64,000 bases of DNA, from NCBI GenBank assembly GCA_023512835.1, contig CM042092.1, positions 46,156,400-46,220,399 of the forward strand, given 5' to 3'. This DNA is from Taxillus chinensis (lineage: Eukaryota; Streptophyta; Magnoliopsida; Santalales; Loranthaceae). Shown here piece by piece: positions 11,682-21,573 of this stretch; positions within the stretch are counted from its first letter, which is position 1; every line of letters begins with the position of its first letter. The position numbers and the translations under genes are program-made. Below the pieces are notes generated by a model, which was given only the letters and a program-made list of their open reading frames with translations, was not told where the DNA came from and made no database searches.

Positions 11682-12976
11682 TGTTGAATCAAGCCCAAAA
11701 TTTGGATGATCTTGATAAAACCCTATGTAATTTGATTTGAGACTTTGGTTGTTTTATCTTAAGTTATTGCAGAAGATATGATCTTAATCCGGATCTACAC
11801 TCATGAGAGCAAAGCTAAGGACAGGATACATAATCCTGATCCGAACGAGAGTGAGTGTCGTCAAACACTTGGTAAATAACCAAGTCTTTACTTCATACGG
11901 AATAAGGATCATTCGTGCGGACTAATGACTTAAAGCTACGGACTAAGGAATCTACGCCTAACACTTAAACGGACTAAGTCAAATAGATGCGGAGTAAGAA
12001 TCCTAGTCTACAAAGTCGCACGGAGTAAGAGATAGTCGTCACGGAGTTAAAAGGTTAAGTCTTCCACTCAAGCGGACTAAAGAAAAGAAGACACGGAGTA
12101 AGGAATCCGAGTCTTCCATACATGCGGAGTAAGGACCCGAATCTTTTAGTCGCACGGAGTAAGGAAACTAGATGCGGAGTAAGGAATCCGAACTACTCAA
12201 TCATGCGGAGTAAGGAAGCACCGATGCGGAGTAAGCACTCGACCTTCTCACTAATACGGAGTAAGGAAGCGCTGACATGGAATAAGGATTCCAAGTATCT
12301 AAATTGATACGGAGTAAGCAATCAATAACACGGAGTAAGGATCCGAGCTTAGTTAATACGAAATAAGGAACCTTACACACCGGATTTAAGAAGACGCCGC
12401 TTCAACTTATCTCTTCGCATTTAAAGTCACTAGCTCGTCGAGTCCCGATGTAAGACAAACTCGGTGAGAACCTAAAGAACCTTACATGTGGATCTCCCGG
12501 ATATGTGGACACAACTTTAATCGCACTTAGGAACTCACAAAGATACTTATGCTTTGCAAACCCAAGACCTTGAAGACCATATCTGCAAAGCAATTGAGGC
12601 AGAGAGAATTCCGAGAAATAGTCAATGTGCACATAATCCAGGAACAACAAGTTCCAAGATTGTCTCTCAAGGATGTTTCTATATAAATTGTAACACTTGT
12701 ACATTAAAAAAAGGGTTGATGTTCATGAGTTTGAAATAATCTTGTGTATGTACAAGAGCTCATAGAGATCATAGAGGCTAGTGTGTGAGTTATTTTGTAA
12801 ATAGAGTGTAAGAGAGTCTTATTTCTATTTTGTTGTACTTATCATTTGATAATAAAACAAAATACTTCCTCTATCCTGGTTATATCTCTTAACCAGGATA
12901 AGTGTTGTACCAAAGAGTAAGAAAAAAGTTTTCGATAAGAGCCTATTCACCCCCTCTAGGCTCCCAGGGACCAACA
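11682..12976 (+). repeat. 3' LTR of the SIRE-like copia element
   Basis: The 1295-bp LTR begins TGTTGAATC and ends ACCAACA, giving a 5-bp terminal inverted repeat TGTTG...CAACA. A TATA-like CTATATAAATTG lies near 12679, and an AATAAAA polyadenylation-like signal near 12851. It ends with the C-rich ATTCACCCCCTCT motif (from about 12945) common to plant copia LTR ends. No matching 5' LTR is present in the window. Confidence 0.85.
11930..12376. repeat. Degenerate GGAGTAAGGAA array in LTR U3
   Basis: About 18-19 copies of a CGGAGTAAGGAA-type word, with variants CGGACTAAG and CGAAATAAGG, recur every 18-30 bp. They lie upstream of the LTR TATA-like box, where enhancer repeats would be expected. 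Confidence 0.8.
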
Positions 12977-12989
12977 CAAGCACCGCTAT

Positions 12990-14277
12990 CTAAGCAAAGA
13001 ATGCCACTCTAAAAGGAACCTCCGTTTGCCAATCACTCCTCTAAGGAAAACTCCCATGTTTGGTAGGGGTAAGGACAAAGTAGGAGAGCTTAACTGGGAA
13101 GCCTTTTGCCCTAGGGCACCAATACATTTTATCGGATGCGAATTGAGTAATATAACATAATACAACAACTCAAAGAATGAGTAAAAAGCTTTCGACTCCT
13201 AATTCCGAGTGAGTCATGAGAAATGCACCTCCTATGGCATTGATAAACTCTAGAAACAAAGAATTGGCTACGGTGGCATTAGTACGACAAGCAACCTAGT
13301 ATAGCTGATAGCTCGGGATAGGCCAGTTTTAAAGGAATCACAACACATCACAAATCATTCCAAAATCGAATGGATGATCTATCCCCTACCTCATACACCA
13401 CAAATTGGGAAAAAGAATCCCACCAAGAGCAGATAAACTTTTGTAAACCCACACCATAAGGTCCTCTAGGGGCGTTCGAGATCCATTGTCCAATGGCGAG
13501 ATCACCTTCCGCCAAAGGGCTTCCCTCTTTAGTCCAAAACGCTATAATCACTTTCCAAAAATGCCTAATTGAAATGACGCAACTTCTTGATAGCCAAACC
13601 ACCATGGGAAAGAGGTCTACACATCAAATCCTACTTAAACAAAGCGAATTTTAGCCACCGCCTCTGGAGTCTCCCAAAGGAAATTCTTAAAGCTGAGATA
13701 CACTACAACAGGAATAGGAAAGAGAGATAAAAAGTAAGTAGGCAAATTAGAGAGGGTGCTCTTGATCAAAGTGAGCGGACCTCCTTTGTCGAGATAAAAG
13801 CGCTTCCACTAGGACTGCCATTAACTAACATGGAAAATCAGGTAGAAGAAATACAAAAGGAAATATACTTATGCCCCTTAGCCGAGAACCCACAATGATC
13901 TAACAGATAAAAGGAGGAAATCTCAGTCAAAGTGGTCTTCTCTAGGTCCAGCTTACACAAAACTCTAGGAAGAGAAGCCTTAAGACTACTATCAACGCAC
14001 TCATTTACGATGAAAACTAAATCAAGAATTTGCCTAGCAGACACAAAAGCACTCTAAGAAGGAGAGATGATCTTTCCCAAAGCGACCTTCAACCGATAGG
14101 CTGAAATGTTTTGAAATCATTTGTCCTTGTTTTCTGGGGAAAAGAGCCAAAAAGTAGCATTGAGACTGTTCAAACATATAATGCTCTTGGAACTCTTGAC
14201 ACACTGCCATAACATTCGATCGCATAACACCCCAACAATGTTGAAGAAACAAGAGAAACCATTTGGTCCAGGAGCTT
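12990..14277 (-). pseudogene. LINE-A: L1-type reverse transcriptase fragment
   Basis: Read on the minus strand from 14277, the translation gives KAPGPNGF, then a R-Q-I-L-D-...-V-N-E-C segment with V-L-C-K-L-D-L-E-K, then [12 protein letters not shown], then the G-G-L-A-I-K-K segment and the start of the zinc-binding reverse-transcriptase-associated region. This is the normal order of a plant L1-type ORF2. The F-A-D-D active-site segment is not seen, and many stops and frameshifts are present. The left end is cut at the copia LTR, so the 3' end of this LINE is missing. Confidence 0.8.
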
Positions 14278-14818
14278 TAATATATATTTTCAATAAATAA
14301 GACATATTTCCTCTATTGTAATCATCTAATATTTTAACAAATATACGTAAAGGGTTTTTTGGTCATCATATTCAGATCAATTTGTATTAGTAGCACTATG
14401 ATAATACACTTTGTTTTTTTGAGAAATATGATATTTTGATTTAAGAAAATGGAATAAAACAACAAAATGAATACAAACCCATATAGGCTAGAAAAAACCC
14501 TAAATAGATGCAAGAAAACAAAAAAAACCCTAAATAAATGAAATGGAAAAAGGATGAAGGAAAAAAAAGAAAAAGGAAAAGAACTTATAGCTTGCTTGGT
14601 GGCTAAAAGAAGGTGGTGTCATAACAAAGGCGATAGAATTGGTTGCGTTCTCTTCCTTCCCTTTTCCTTCGATAATCTCTTGTCTCTCTCATTTTTGCTA
14701 TCCTTTCATGCACTTTACGTTTGTTTACATATCATAATTTTTTTTATTTTGAACATGTCTTGTGCTTGTCATATTAGCTGCATGTTTATTATATTTTTTT
14801 AAATAAGTAAGAAACTTT
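14278..14818. other. AT-rich intergenic spacer
   Basis: Nothing coding is recognised. The sequence is A-rich at 14440-14580 with AAACCCTAAAT words repeated at about 14494 and 14525, then T-rich to 14800. Confidence 0.4.
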
Positions 14819-16512
14819 ATTAGAAAAGATCACACACAAGGAATGTACGAAAAATAAATATATAACAAGCTCAAAAGGAGCACCCATTAAGATCATAAAT
14901 GAAAGAAAAATGGTATATGCCTACGGTAAACATTCACTCCCTTAAATGACGTACAAAAATAAGAGCAAGCTCAACAGTAGGTTGTATCCAATTATTAAAC
15001 ACACGTGCATTTCGTTCTCACCAAGGACTCCACAGAAGGCAATGAGGGGCAGGTCGTCAAACCACCAAATGCCCCCCATGCCTCCCTATCTAACACACAA
15101 GTAACGCACCAAGAGACGATGACATCACCCAATGAAGGCCAAATAAGCCTATGACCATATCCCAAAGCCCCTAGCATATGGACAGTGAAGGAAAAAATGG
15201 TCCACGGACTCTGTTGAAGCTTTGCACATGTAACACTAGCTAACAAAAGCTTAACACCGGTGCCCCAAATTATCAGCAGTAAAAATCTTATCATGCACTG
15301 CTTTCCAAACAAAGAATGTGTACCTTTTAACCCACGCCTTTCACACACTTCACCAAGGAAAGCTCCTAGGCCAAGCAAGTGTAAGAATAGAATAATAACT
15401 CTTGACTTGATAGCTTCGCTCCCGATTGGGATGCCAACACAGCCTATCTCTAGCAATCCTCGCATGGGGAATTGAATACATGTCAAAAGATGAGGAGAAA
15501 ACTTTCAATTTTCAATTTGGAGTAGCCCGAGAAAACTATACCTCCCACTGCATAGTAGTACCCCAAATACAATGAACGTCAGTCATAAAAGCATCAGGAG
15601 AACATGCAATCCGGTATAATTCGGGGTAAACAAGCTTGAGGGGAGAGCCATTATACCAAACATCATCCCAAAAGCAAATGAAAGCACTATCCCCCAACTC
15701 AAACACCACAAAACGAGAGCAAGAGTCTCACTACACGCAAATGAATTTCCATAATCTCATGCCATGAGGTTCATGAGGCATCAAAGAGATCCTACCCCTA
15801 CCAGAAAGCCCATACTTTACCGCAACCATGTCGTGCCACAAGCCTCTCGCTCCACTCTAAACCATTACAATCATTTCCCTTAAAGAGGCAAAACTTCTTA
15901 ATGGCCAAACTGCCATGACAAAGATGATGACACACACTATCCCATTTAACCAAATGAACTTTAGGCACATCCACATTGGATCCCCAAAGGAAGTTCCTTT
16001 GGATCCGCTTGAGCTGAGAAGCCACAGCCACAAGAAGAGAGAAAAGAGAAAGGCTGGCAAGTCGAAAAGGGTGCTCCTAACTAAAGTGAGCTGACCTCCC
16101 TTAGAGAGGTAAATATGCTTTCACCCTACCAAATAATGCTACATCTTCTCAATAATCAAGTTTTAAATTGGGCAGGTTTCGTTTTTATTCCTTTTGGAAT
16201 ATTGTCAATGGGTCGTTCCTTTTGATTGGATTCTTGTTTTAGCGTTGTAATTTTGTTTCTTCGCACACTTCTTGTGTACGATTTGCATCTAACAAATTCT
16301 TTTTATAAAAAAAATAATCGGGTTTCAAATAATGGTAGCCTTAAAAGAGGCCCTCAAAGGAAGACCCAAATACACAAGGAGCAACCGTGTAGTGTGACAC
16401 CCTAAGATAGTAGCTAGCTCCCACAAATGAGGCATATCACCAATTAGAACCAAAATTGATTTATTGAGATTTAATCCTCAACCCCAAATGAGTAAACTTT
16501 GTTGAACCCACC
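14819..16512 (-). pseudogene. LINE-B, 3' half (L1-type ORF2 end)
   Basis: On the minus strand the sequence enters at N-L-N-K-S...L-V-L-I-G-D and a Y-L-G-L-P-L-R-A motif (16500-16350), continues with L-T-L-V-R-S-T-L-F-D-L-P and an R-I-Q-R-N-F-L-W-G segment (16080-15960). It then carries the cysteine-rich reverse-transcriptase-associated zinc region with D-H-F-F-L-H-C-P-like sequence (about 15200). It ends near 14819 in AATAAAG followed by T-rich plus-strand sequence, i.e. a minus-strand poly(A). A LINE fragment is inserted at 16169-16321. The 5' half of the same LINE lies at 33523-34720, beyond a 17 kb insertion. Confidence 0.8.
16160..16330 (+). mobile_element. Nested 3' LINE fragment with poly(A) and target duplication
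   Basis: The plus-strand sequence 16169-16321 resembles an L1 3' untranslated region (GTAATTTTG...GCACACTTCTTGTG...AATTC) and ends in TTTATAAAAAAAA near 16303-16313. It is flanked by GTTTTAAAT (16160-16168) and GTTTCAAAT (16322-16330), a 9-bp target duplication with one mismatch. It splits the reading of minus-strand LINE-B exactly here. It is a 5'-truncated LINE insertion of about 150 bp. Confidence 0.65.
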
Positions 16513-16986
16513 TGTAACGACCCATGAGTGGGTGTTAGTCCCACATTGCTTGGTGAGGAGAACAAAGTCCGCCTTATAGGAGGGGACGGATACCTCACCT
16601 CACAGGGATGCGTTTTGGGCGAGGCCCAAAGACAAAACCGTGCGGAGCAAGCCATGAGGGCAAGGCCCAAGACCAGGTTGGCCAAAGCGGACAAAATTCT
16701 TGTGACGGGTATGGGCTGGGCTATTCTCGGATGGTATCGAGAGCGGACCTTGGAGCGGTGTGCCATGGTCCCACGGGGACGTGGGCCTCCTAAGGGGGGT
16801 GGATTATAACGACCCATGAGTGGGTGTTAGTCCCACATTGCTTGGTGAGGAGAACAAAGTCCGCCTTATAGGAGGGGACGGATACCTCACCTCACAGGGA
16901 CACGTTTTGGGCGAGGCCCAAAGATAAAACCGTGCGGAGCAGCCATGAGGGCAAGGCCCAAGACCGGTTGACAAAGCGGACAAAGA
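16513..16986 (+). mobile_element. Truncated TRIM retrotransposon
   Basis: A repeat of about 200 bp starting TGTAACGACCCATGAG (16513) recurs from 16805, where the start has decayed to TATAACGACCC. Between them are a primer-site-like TGGTATCGAGAGC at 16732-16744 and a polypurine tract AAGGGGGGTGGA at 16792-16803. Thus two short LTRs frame an internal part of only about 75 bp, the definition of a terminal-repeat retrotransposon in miniature. The second LTR is cut off at 16986, where the larger LTR element begins. It has no coding capacity, so it must use enzymes of other elements. Confidence 0.75.
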
Positions 16987-18331
16987 TGTAATGACCGTGT
17001 GTAACCCGTGTGTAAGAAGTTAATCACAAACACCTTGGATGTTGGTGCACAAGTTTGAGGTAAGAGAGGAACCCAAGAGGGGACTTTTGGGAGGTGCATG
17101 TGTCAAGCGATAGCGTACATTTATGCCCTAGGAAGATCTTATGCGTTTACGGGCGGTTTTAAGCTGTTTTGGCTGATCTTGGAACTCACTTTTGACCTAG
17201 TAGATGGCCTCAAACAATTGGCATGCAAGAACAAAAGTTTCTTAGAATGAGGTCCTCTATCTACCACAGAAATTTCAGAGCATTTGGAGCCGTACGTGAA
17301 TTCACCCATTTCACGTGCAAGCATATTTTTGCTTCTCAGGCCTCTACAAGATGCAAGGAGGCTTGAGGTAAAGTTTGAGTGCATTTGGAGCTGCACGCCA
17401 ATTGGGGAATTGGCGTTCAAATTGGCGTGCAAGCATATTTTTGCATGGTTACCTTAGTTTTGTTATTCTAATCATCTTTTTCTCAAAGGACCAGGTTGGA
17501 ATAATGAGTATTTTGGTGTGTATGATGTTATGCCTGTATGGCCTTATGTCTTGTATGGCCTGTATGACTAAGCATATTAAGTGTTTGATGTTATGCCTGT
17601 ATGGCCTTATGTCTTTGCGTGTTTGCTTGTACACCCGGTGTTGTGGAAGCCCGGGACTGTTTTGTGTTAGCTTGTGAGGCTATGGAAACTATGCCTGAGA
17701 GGCGGTTAAACTATTTGCCTGAGAGGCGGTTAAATCATTGGCCTGAAGAGGCGGTTAAATTACTTGAATCATTGGCCTGAAGAGGCGGTTAAATCACTTG
17801 AATCATTGGCCTGAAGAGGCGGTTAAATCACTTGTGGTTAAAGTGTTAGCCTGTGTGAATGTAGAAATGATTATATTTTGCTAGTGGTTTGTTATTATAT
17901 CTGTTGGAATGTATCACGACACCGCACTCGTACACATGTCATGTAGATGCTAGGAGCATGGGATGGGTTGGGGAGACATGATCCCTACTGAGCTGTGGTT
18001 GCTCACCCCTCCTACTGTGGTGTGTTTTCTTGCAGGAACCTACAGGTGTTAGGTGGGAACACCTAGGTGGAGGAGTTCCATTTTGTGGCTTTGTTTTATG
18101 TTATGTAATTTGTGTTATGTAATTTCGTTGAGGCCTTGTAACCCCGGGGGAGATTCTCGTAATGAAGTTTGAAACATAATAAAGGCATGTGGTTTGAATT
18201 TAATAATTATGTGATTTTGGTCTCTGAAAATAAAATGTGAAGTGTATGTTGTATCCTACCCCTTTATCTAAAACCGGGTAAAGGGAGGGTCACGTTCCGG
18301 TCTCCTCGGATTGGAAAACCAGGGCGTGACA
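16987..18331 (+). repeat. 5' LTR of the outer element, internally deleted
   Basis: This 1345-bp LTR matches the 1938-bp 3' copy at both ends but lacks about 600 bp, corresponding to roughly 32120-32770. The missing part holds the paired palindromes, the TATA-like box, the GA-repeat and the candidate splice donor. A 24/34-bp repeat with GAGGCGGTTAAA starts at 17694, 17718, 17742, 17776 and 17810. AATAAAGG lies near 18178. Loss of the promoter means this LTR probably cannot start transcription. Confidence 0.8.
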
Positions 18332-18334
18332 ATA

Positions 18335-18346
18335 TGGTATCAGAGC
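18335..18346 (+). other. Primer binding site, outer element
   Basis: TGGTATCAGAGC, four bases after the LTR, matches the plant initiator-Met tRNA 3' end (complementary sense). This is the commonest plant retrotransposon primer. Confidence 0.85.
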
Positions 18347-18522
18347 ATGGTCTAGTTGGCCTAGGGTAATGGGCGGACTTGGTTATCTTGAGTCCTTTGG
18401 AGGAGCTTGGAGGGACGTGCCTGATCAACACGGTCCTCTTGGGGCCTCTAAGGTGTACTTGGGGTAGTCCAGTCTTGTGGTAGGATTTGCATGCATTGGC
18501 ATTAGGGCACTAGTTGCATATG
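18347..18522 (+). other. Conserved leader shared with the inner element
   Basis: About 175 bp after the primer site are closely similar to 21189-21364 of the inner chromovirus, running from TGGTCTAGTTGGCCTAGGGTA to GGGCACTAGTTGCAT. The part from about 18523 to 18960 then differs and holds no recognised gene. A shared non-coding leader in this position is expected to hold the packaging signal (inference). Confidence 0.7.
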
Positions 18523-18962
18523 TTGCTCATGTGTGATCGTGTGGGAACCGTGATTAAGTTGTGTATGTGGTAGGAATGCATGAATAACGTGATAAAGTGT
18601 TAATCTGTGCAACTCGATCTTTTGTGGTAATTTGAACATGAAAGCAAGGAAAAGAAATTGTGGAATTGAAACGTGTGCTTGGAAACTTGAGGCTTGTGAA
18701 CTATTAACAAAAAATAAATAAATGTGATTTGTTTGGTGTTCTGTGAATGGTTGAGCATGTGATTTGTTTGGTACTCGTATGAAATAAGCGTGGTTATGAG
18801 CAATGCAATGGAATGTAAAATTGGTATAGTCTGTTAAATGTGAACCTATGGACTTGTGTGGTAATAATGCGTGTTATAGCTTAAGCTGCTTAGTCGGTAG
18901 TAGTCTCGCGATTGTTGAGATCATTTAGTGTTAATCTGGAGCGCTACCTTTTCACTTAACCA

Positions 18963-19468
18963 ATGTTTCTGGAAACTATAAGCCGTGCAACTATTGAGGT
19001 AACAGAGGAGGCCGCGACCCAGTTTGGGCAAGTGAGAGAGCTACAGGCTGAAGGTGATAGACTAATCACGGCAGAGGTTGGCGTCTTGAGCTCGATTATT
19101 CCAGAGGTGAGGGATGCAATTCGACAACTGATCAGGAGCGAGGTATGCCGAGAGTCACATGCCCTCAACACTCTGTTTGAGTCCCGTTTCTCAAAAGATT
19201 ATGCTTGTTGTGGACGGTCGGGCACTGGAACAGAGAGTGTGCCAAGAAGCGATCGGTGTTACCTCTGTGGAAAAGTAGGACGTCTTCGTACAGTCTGTTT
19301 TAGTAGGACCGGGAGTGATGCTAGGGGACTGGCTCAGCGAGCTAGGGGTAAAGCTCAATGCCAAGTCCCGATTTGGAGGCAGGAGGACTACCTAATGAGG
19401 CCAGTGGAAGAGCAAGACAGAAATTCACTGGTGGTATCGTGCCCCTTTGGTGGGTTGTCGGTTGAGTC
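18963..19468 (+). pseudogene. gag-like fragment of the outer element, cut by inner insertion
   Basis: An open frame from ATG 18963 encodes an acidic, heptad-like N-terminal part (residues 1-70), then a basic part with CYLCGKVGRLRTVC around residues 98-111. This matches the zinc knuckle C-X2-C-X4-H-X4-C except that histidine is arginine. The frame runs straight into the inner LTR at 19469. It resembles a Gag nucleic-acid-binding end, and the broken knuckle suggests decay. No known family can be named beyond gypsy-like Gag. Confidence 0.45.
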
Positions 19469-19638
19469 TGTAAGGACCCGTACCTTGAGTTAGTCGCCAT
19501 TTTGCCTTCGAGTAGTTTTTCTAGATTTTGACCTAGTGAATGGGCTCAAATGAATTCACATGCAAAAGGAAAGATGCTTAGAATGATGTCCTCTATCTAC
19601 CACGAAGTTTCCAGGCCAAACGGACGTGTATGTGAGGT

Positions 19639-19666
19639 GCACGTGAAATGGGTCCATTTCACGTGC
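19639..19666. other. Inverted repeat with twin G-boxes in LTR U3
   Basis: Arms GCACGTGAAATGG (19639-19651) and CCATTTCACGTGC (19654-19666) are perfect complements over 13 bp with a 2-bp loop, and each contains CACGTG. The same structure is at 26826-26853 in the 3' LTR. The outer 3' LTR has a shorter form with 9-bp arms at 31892-31900 and 31910-31918. Confidence 0.8.
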
Positions 19667-19732
19667 AAGTGTGGTTGTCTTCTACATGATGCAAGGAGGC
19701 TAGGGGTGAAGTTTGGGTGCATTTGGAGTTGC

Positions 19733-19754
19733 ACGTGAATTGGGGAATTCACGT
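19733..19754. other. Covarying hairpin with GGGG loop in LTR U3
   Basis: ACGTGAATT-GGGG-AATTCACGT is a perfect 9-bp inverted repeat, repeated at 26931-26952. The outer LTRs have ACGCCAATT-GGGG-AATTGGCGT at 17395-17416 and 31995-32016, also perfect, differing by two compensated base pairs. Confidence 0.8.
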
Positions 19755-19887
19755 TCAAATTGGCGTGCAGCCATATTTTTGCATGGTTCCCTTGGTTTTG
19801 ACATTCTAATGATCTTTCTCCAAAGGACCATACTGAAATTTTGAGTATTTTGGCCTATATGGGTGCGGCAAGGTGCTAACTTGTGTG

Positions 19888-19965
19888 ATCAAAACTACGT
19901 CGTTTTGATCCTGGGTTTACTTAATCAAAACTACGTCGTTTTGATGTGGGTAGTGTCTATACAAT
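19888..19965 (+). promoter_or_regulatory. LTR core promoter with paired palindromes (inner 5' LTR)
   Basis: Two 22-bp sites, 19888-19909 and 19924-19945, each have arms ATCAAAAC and GTTTTGAT around the core TACGTC. They lie about 12 bp upstream of CTATACAATG (19958-19967), which in the 3' LTR is CTATATAATG. The arrangement recurs in the outer 3' LTR. Transcription start would be roughly 30 bp downstream (inference). Confidence 0.65.
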
Positions 19966-20118
19966 GAGGGCTTGAGTTTGAGTTTAGGGTTCTTGTGTTC
20001 TTCCTTGCTGCTGTGCTCCGCCGAGAGAGAGAGAGAGAGAGAGGATTCCAGGGCAGTTGCCGTGGTAGTTCGCGTCGTTGGAAGGTGTCTAGCGTGGAGG
20101 TTGGGACAAAAGTCTGAG

Positions 20119-20871
20119 GTAGGGGTTCTGTTCTTCCTAAATCCTCCTCTATCCTAGGGTTCTAGGGCAGATTATGAATTATACCTATTTATATATATAT
20201 GTAATCCATATAGGTGTGATCTCCTATATGGATGTTGGCCTTCAATGGCAGTTTTTGATGTATTCTGGTGTTGGATGGTGTGCATATTAAGTGTTCGATA
20301 AAATGCCTGTGTGGATATGTCTGTGTGAATATGCCTAGTATGTGTTTGATAATATGCTTGTGTAGCTGGGTTTGTGGGTTTGTGAATGTATGCATGTTAA
20401 GCGTGTGGTAAAATACCTGTGAGACTTGTATGTCAAGTGTTTGGTTGTATGCTGATGGGGTCGTGCGAACTAAGTGTTTGGTTTAATGCCTGTGTGGCCT
20501 TGTATGCTGTGCTTGTGGAACCCGGTGGCTGTGGAAGCCCAGGACTGGAAATGTTAGCCCATGTGGCTAAGCCTATATGGCCGTGGATATGTTAGCCCGT
20601 GTGGCTAAGCCTATATGGCCGTGGATATGTTAGCCTATGTGGCTAAGCCTGAGTGGCTATGGATATGTTAGCTTTATATGGCTAAGCCTGGTATGGTCGT
20701 GGATATGTGTGCCATGTGAATGTGGAATACAACTTGTTTACATTTTATTGTCACTACACCGCACCCGTACACACTCATGTAGACGCTAGGAGCATGGGAT
20801 GGGTTGGGGAGACATGATCCCTACCGAGCCGTGGTCGCTCACCCCTCCCTCTATGTTGTGTTTTCTTTCAG
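20119..20871 (+). other. Candidate intron inside the inner LTR
   Basis: GAG|GTAGGGGTTCT at 20119 is a plausible splice donor downstream of the predicted start, and TTTTCTTTCAG|GAACATACAGG ends at 20871. Both junctions are conserved at 27314 and 28047 in the 3' LTR and, in a diverged LTR, at 32400 (AAG|GTAGGGGTTCT) and 33225 (TTCTTGCAG|GAACCTACAGG). Intervening sequence diverges much more than the junction blocks. Splicing is inferred, not shown. Confidence 0.4.
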
Positions 20872-21176
20872 GAACATACAGGCGTTAGGAGGGACCCCAA
20901 GGAAGAAGACCTTATTTACTTTACTGTCTACCATTTATGTTATTTTTATGGGAATTGATGTAACCCCAGGGGGGATGGATTAAAAAGAGGATTTTGTTGT
21001 AATAAAGACTGGTTTGGATTGTGGATTGCTTTTATGAACTTTACTTTCTTGAATGTGTTGTGGATGTTTAAAAGGTTATATTCGGGGTTTGCACCCTAAC
21101 CCCTTTGCCCTCCGTGTGGGTACAAGGGGAGTCACGTACCGGTTTCCTCGGGTTGGAAATCCGGTGCGTGACAATA

Positions 21177-21188
21177 TGGTATTAGAGC
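21177..21188 (+). other. Primer binding site, inner element
   Basis: TGGTATTAGAGC follows the LTR at the same spacing as in the outer element, with one C-to-T change from the initiator-Met tRNA complement. Confidence 0.8.
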
Positions 21189-21573
21189 ATGGTCTAGTTG
21201 GCCTAGGGTAGTGGGCGGACCTGGTTATCCTAAGTCCTTTGGAGGAGCCTGGAGGGACATGCCTGATCAACATGGTCCTCTTTGAGCCTCCAAGGTGTGC
21301 TCAGGGTAGTCCAGTCTTGTGGTAGGATTTGCATGCATTGGCATTAGGGCACTAGTTGCATTTGCTGTGAATGTGTGCTAAATTGTGGATACGATTAAGT
21401 GAAATGTGCAACTCTGATTTGTTTGGCAATGCGTCTCGAATCGTGAAATGTGATTGATACGATGTATGTGTGTAATGTCATGTGATAGTGGAATTGATCA
21501 GTGGGGTAGAGGTAGTGACGCGGTAGATTATAAATTTGTTTTGACGTTGTGCTTCTTACTTCGTGTAGTAAGA

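Larger units (their letters stand above)
633..12976 (+). mobile_element. 5'-truncated SIRE-like Ty1/copia retrotransposon
   Basis: The order gag, protease, integrase, reverse transcriptase, RNase H, long spacer, envelope-like region, polypurine tract, LTR is that of the SIRE/Maximus lineage of plant Ty1/copia elements. The 5' LTR, primer site and start of gag are missing. The 3' LTR (11682-12976) begins TGTTG and ends CAACA. Stops and frameshifts break every gene except the reverse transcriptase/RNase H part, so this is a dead copy. Its right end abuts a minus-strand LINE. With only one LTR, neither a target duplication nor an insertion age can be read. Confidence 0.85.
19469..21173 (+). repeat. 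5' LTR of the inner chromovirus
   Basis: The 1705-bp LTR begins TGTAAGGACCC and ends GTGCGTGACA. It holds inverted repeats at 19639-19666 and 19733-19754, paired palindromes at 19888 and 19924, a mutated TATA region (TATACAA at 19959, TATATAA in the other LTR), a GA-repeat at about 20022-20043, a 38-bp tandem repeat (copies at 20553, 20591, 20629, 20667) and AATAAA at 21001-21006. The late polyadenylation signal implies a long R region of about 1 kb. Confidence 0.9.

Noticed and set aside
12122..12307. Plus-strand 61-codon open frame with repeated RSKE-like units
   Set aside because: It is the translation of the GGAGTAAGG array in the LTR, so repeat structure explains it.
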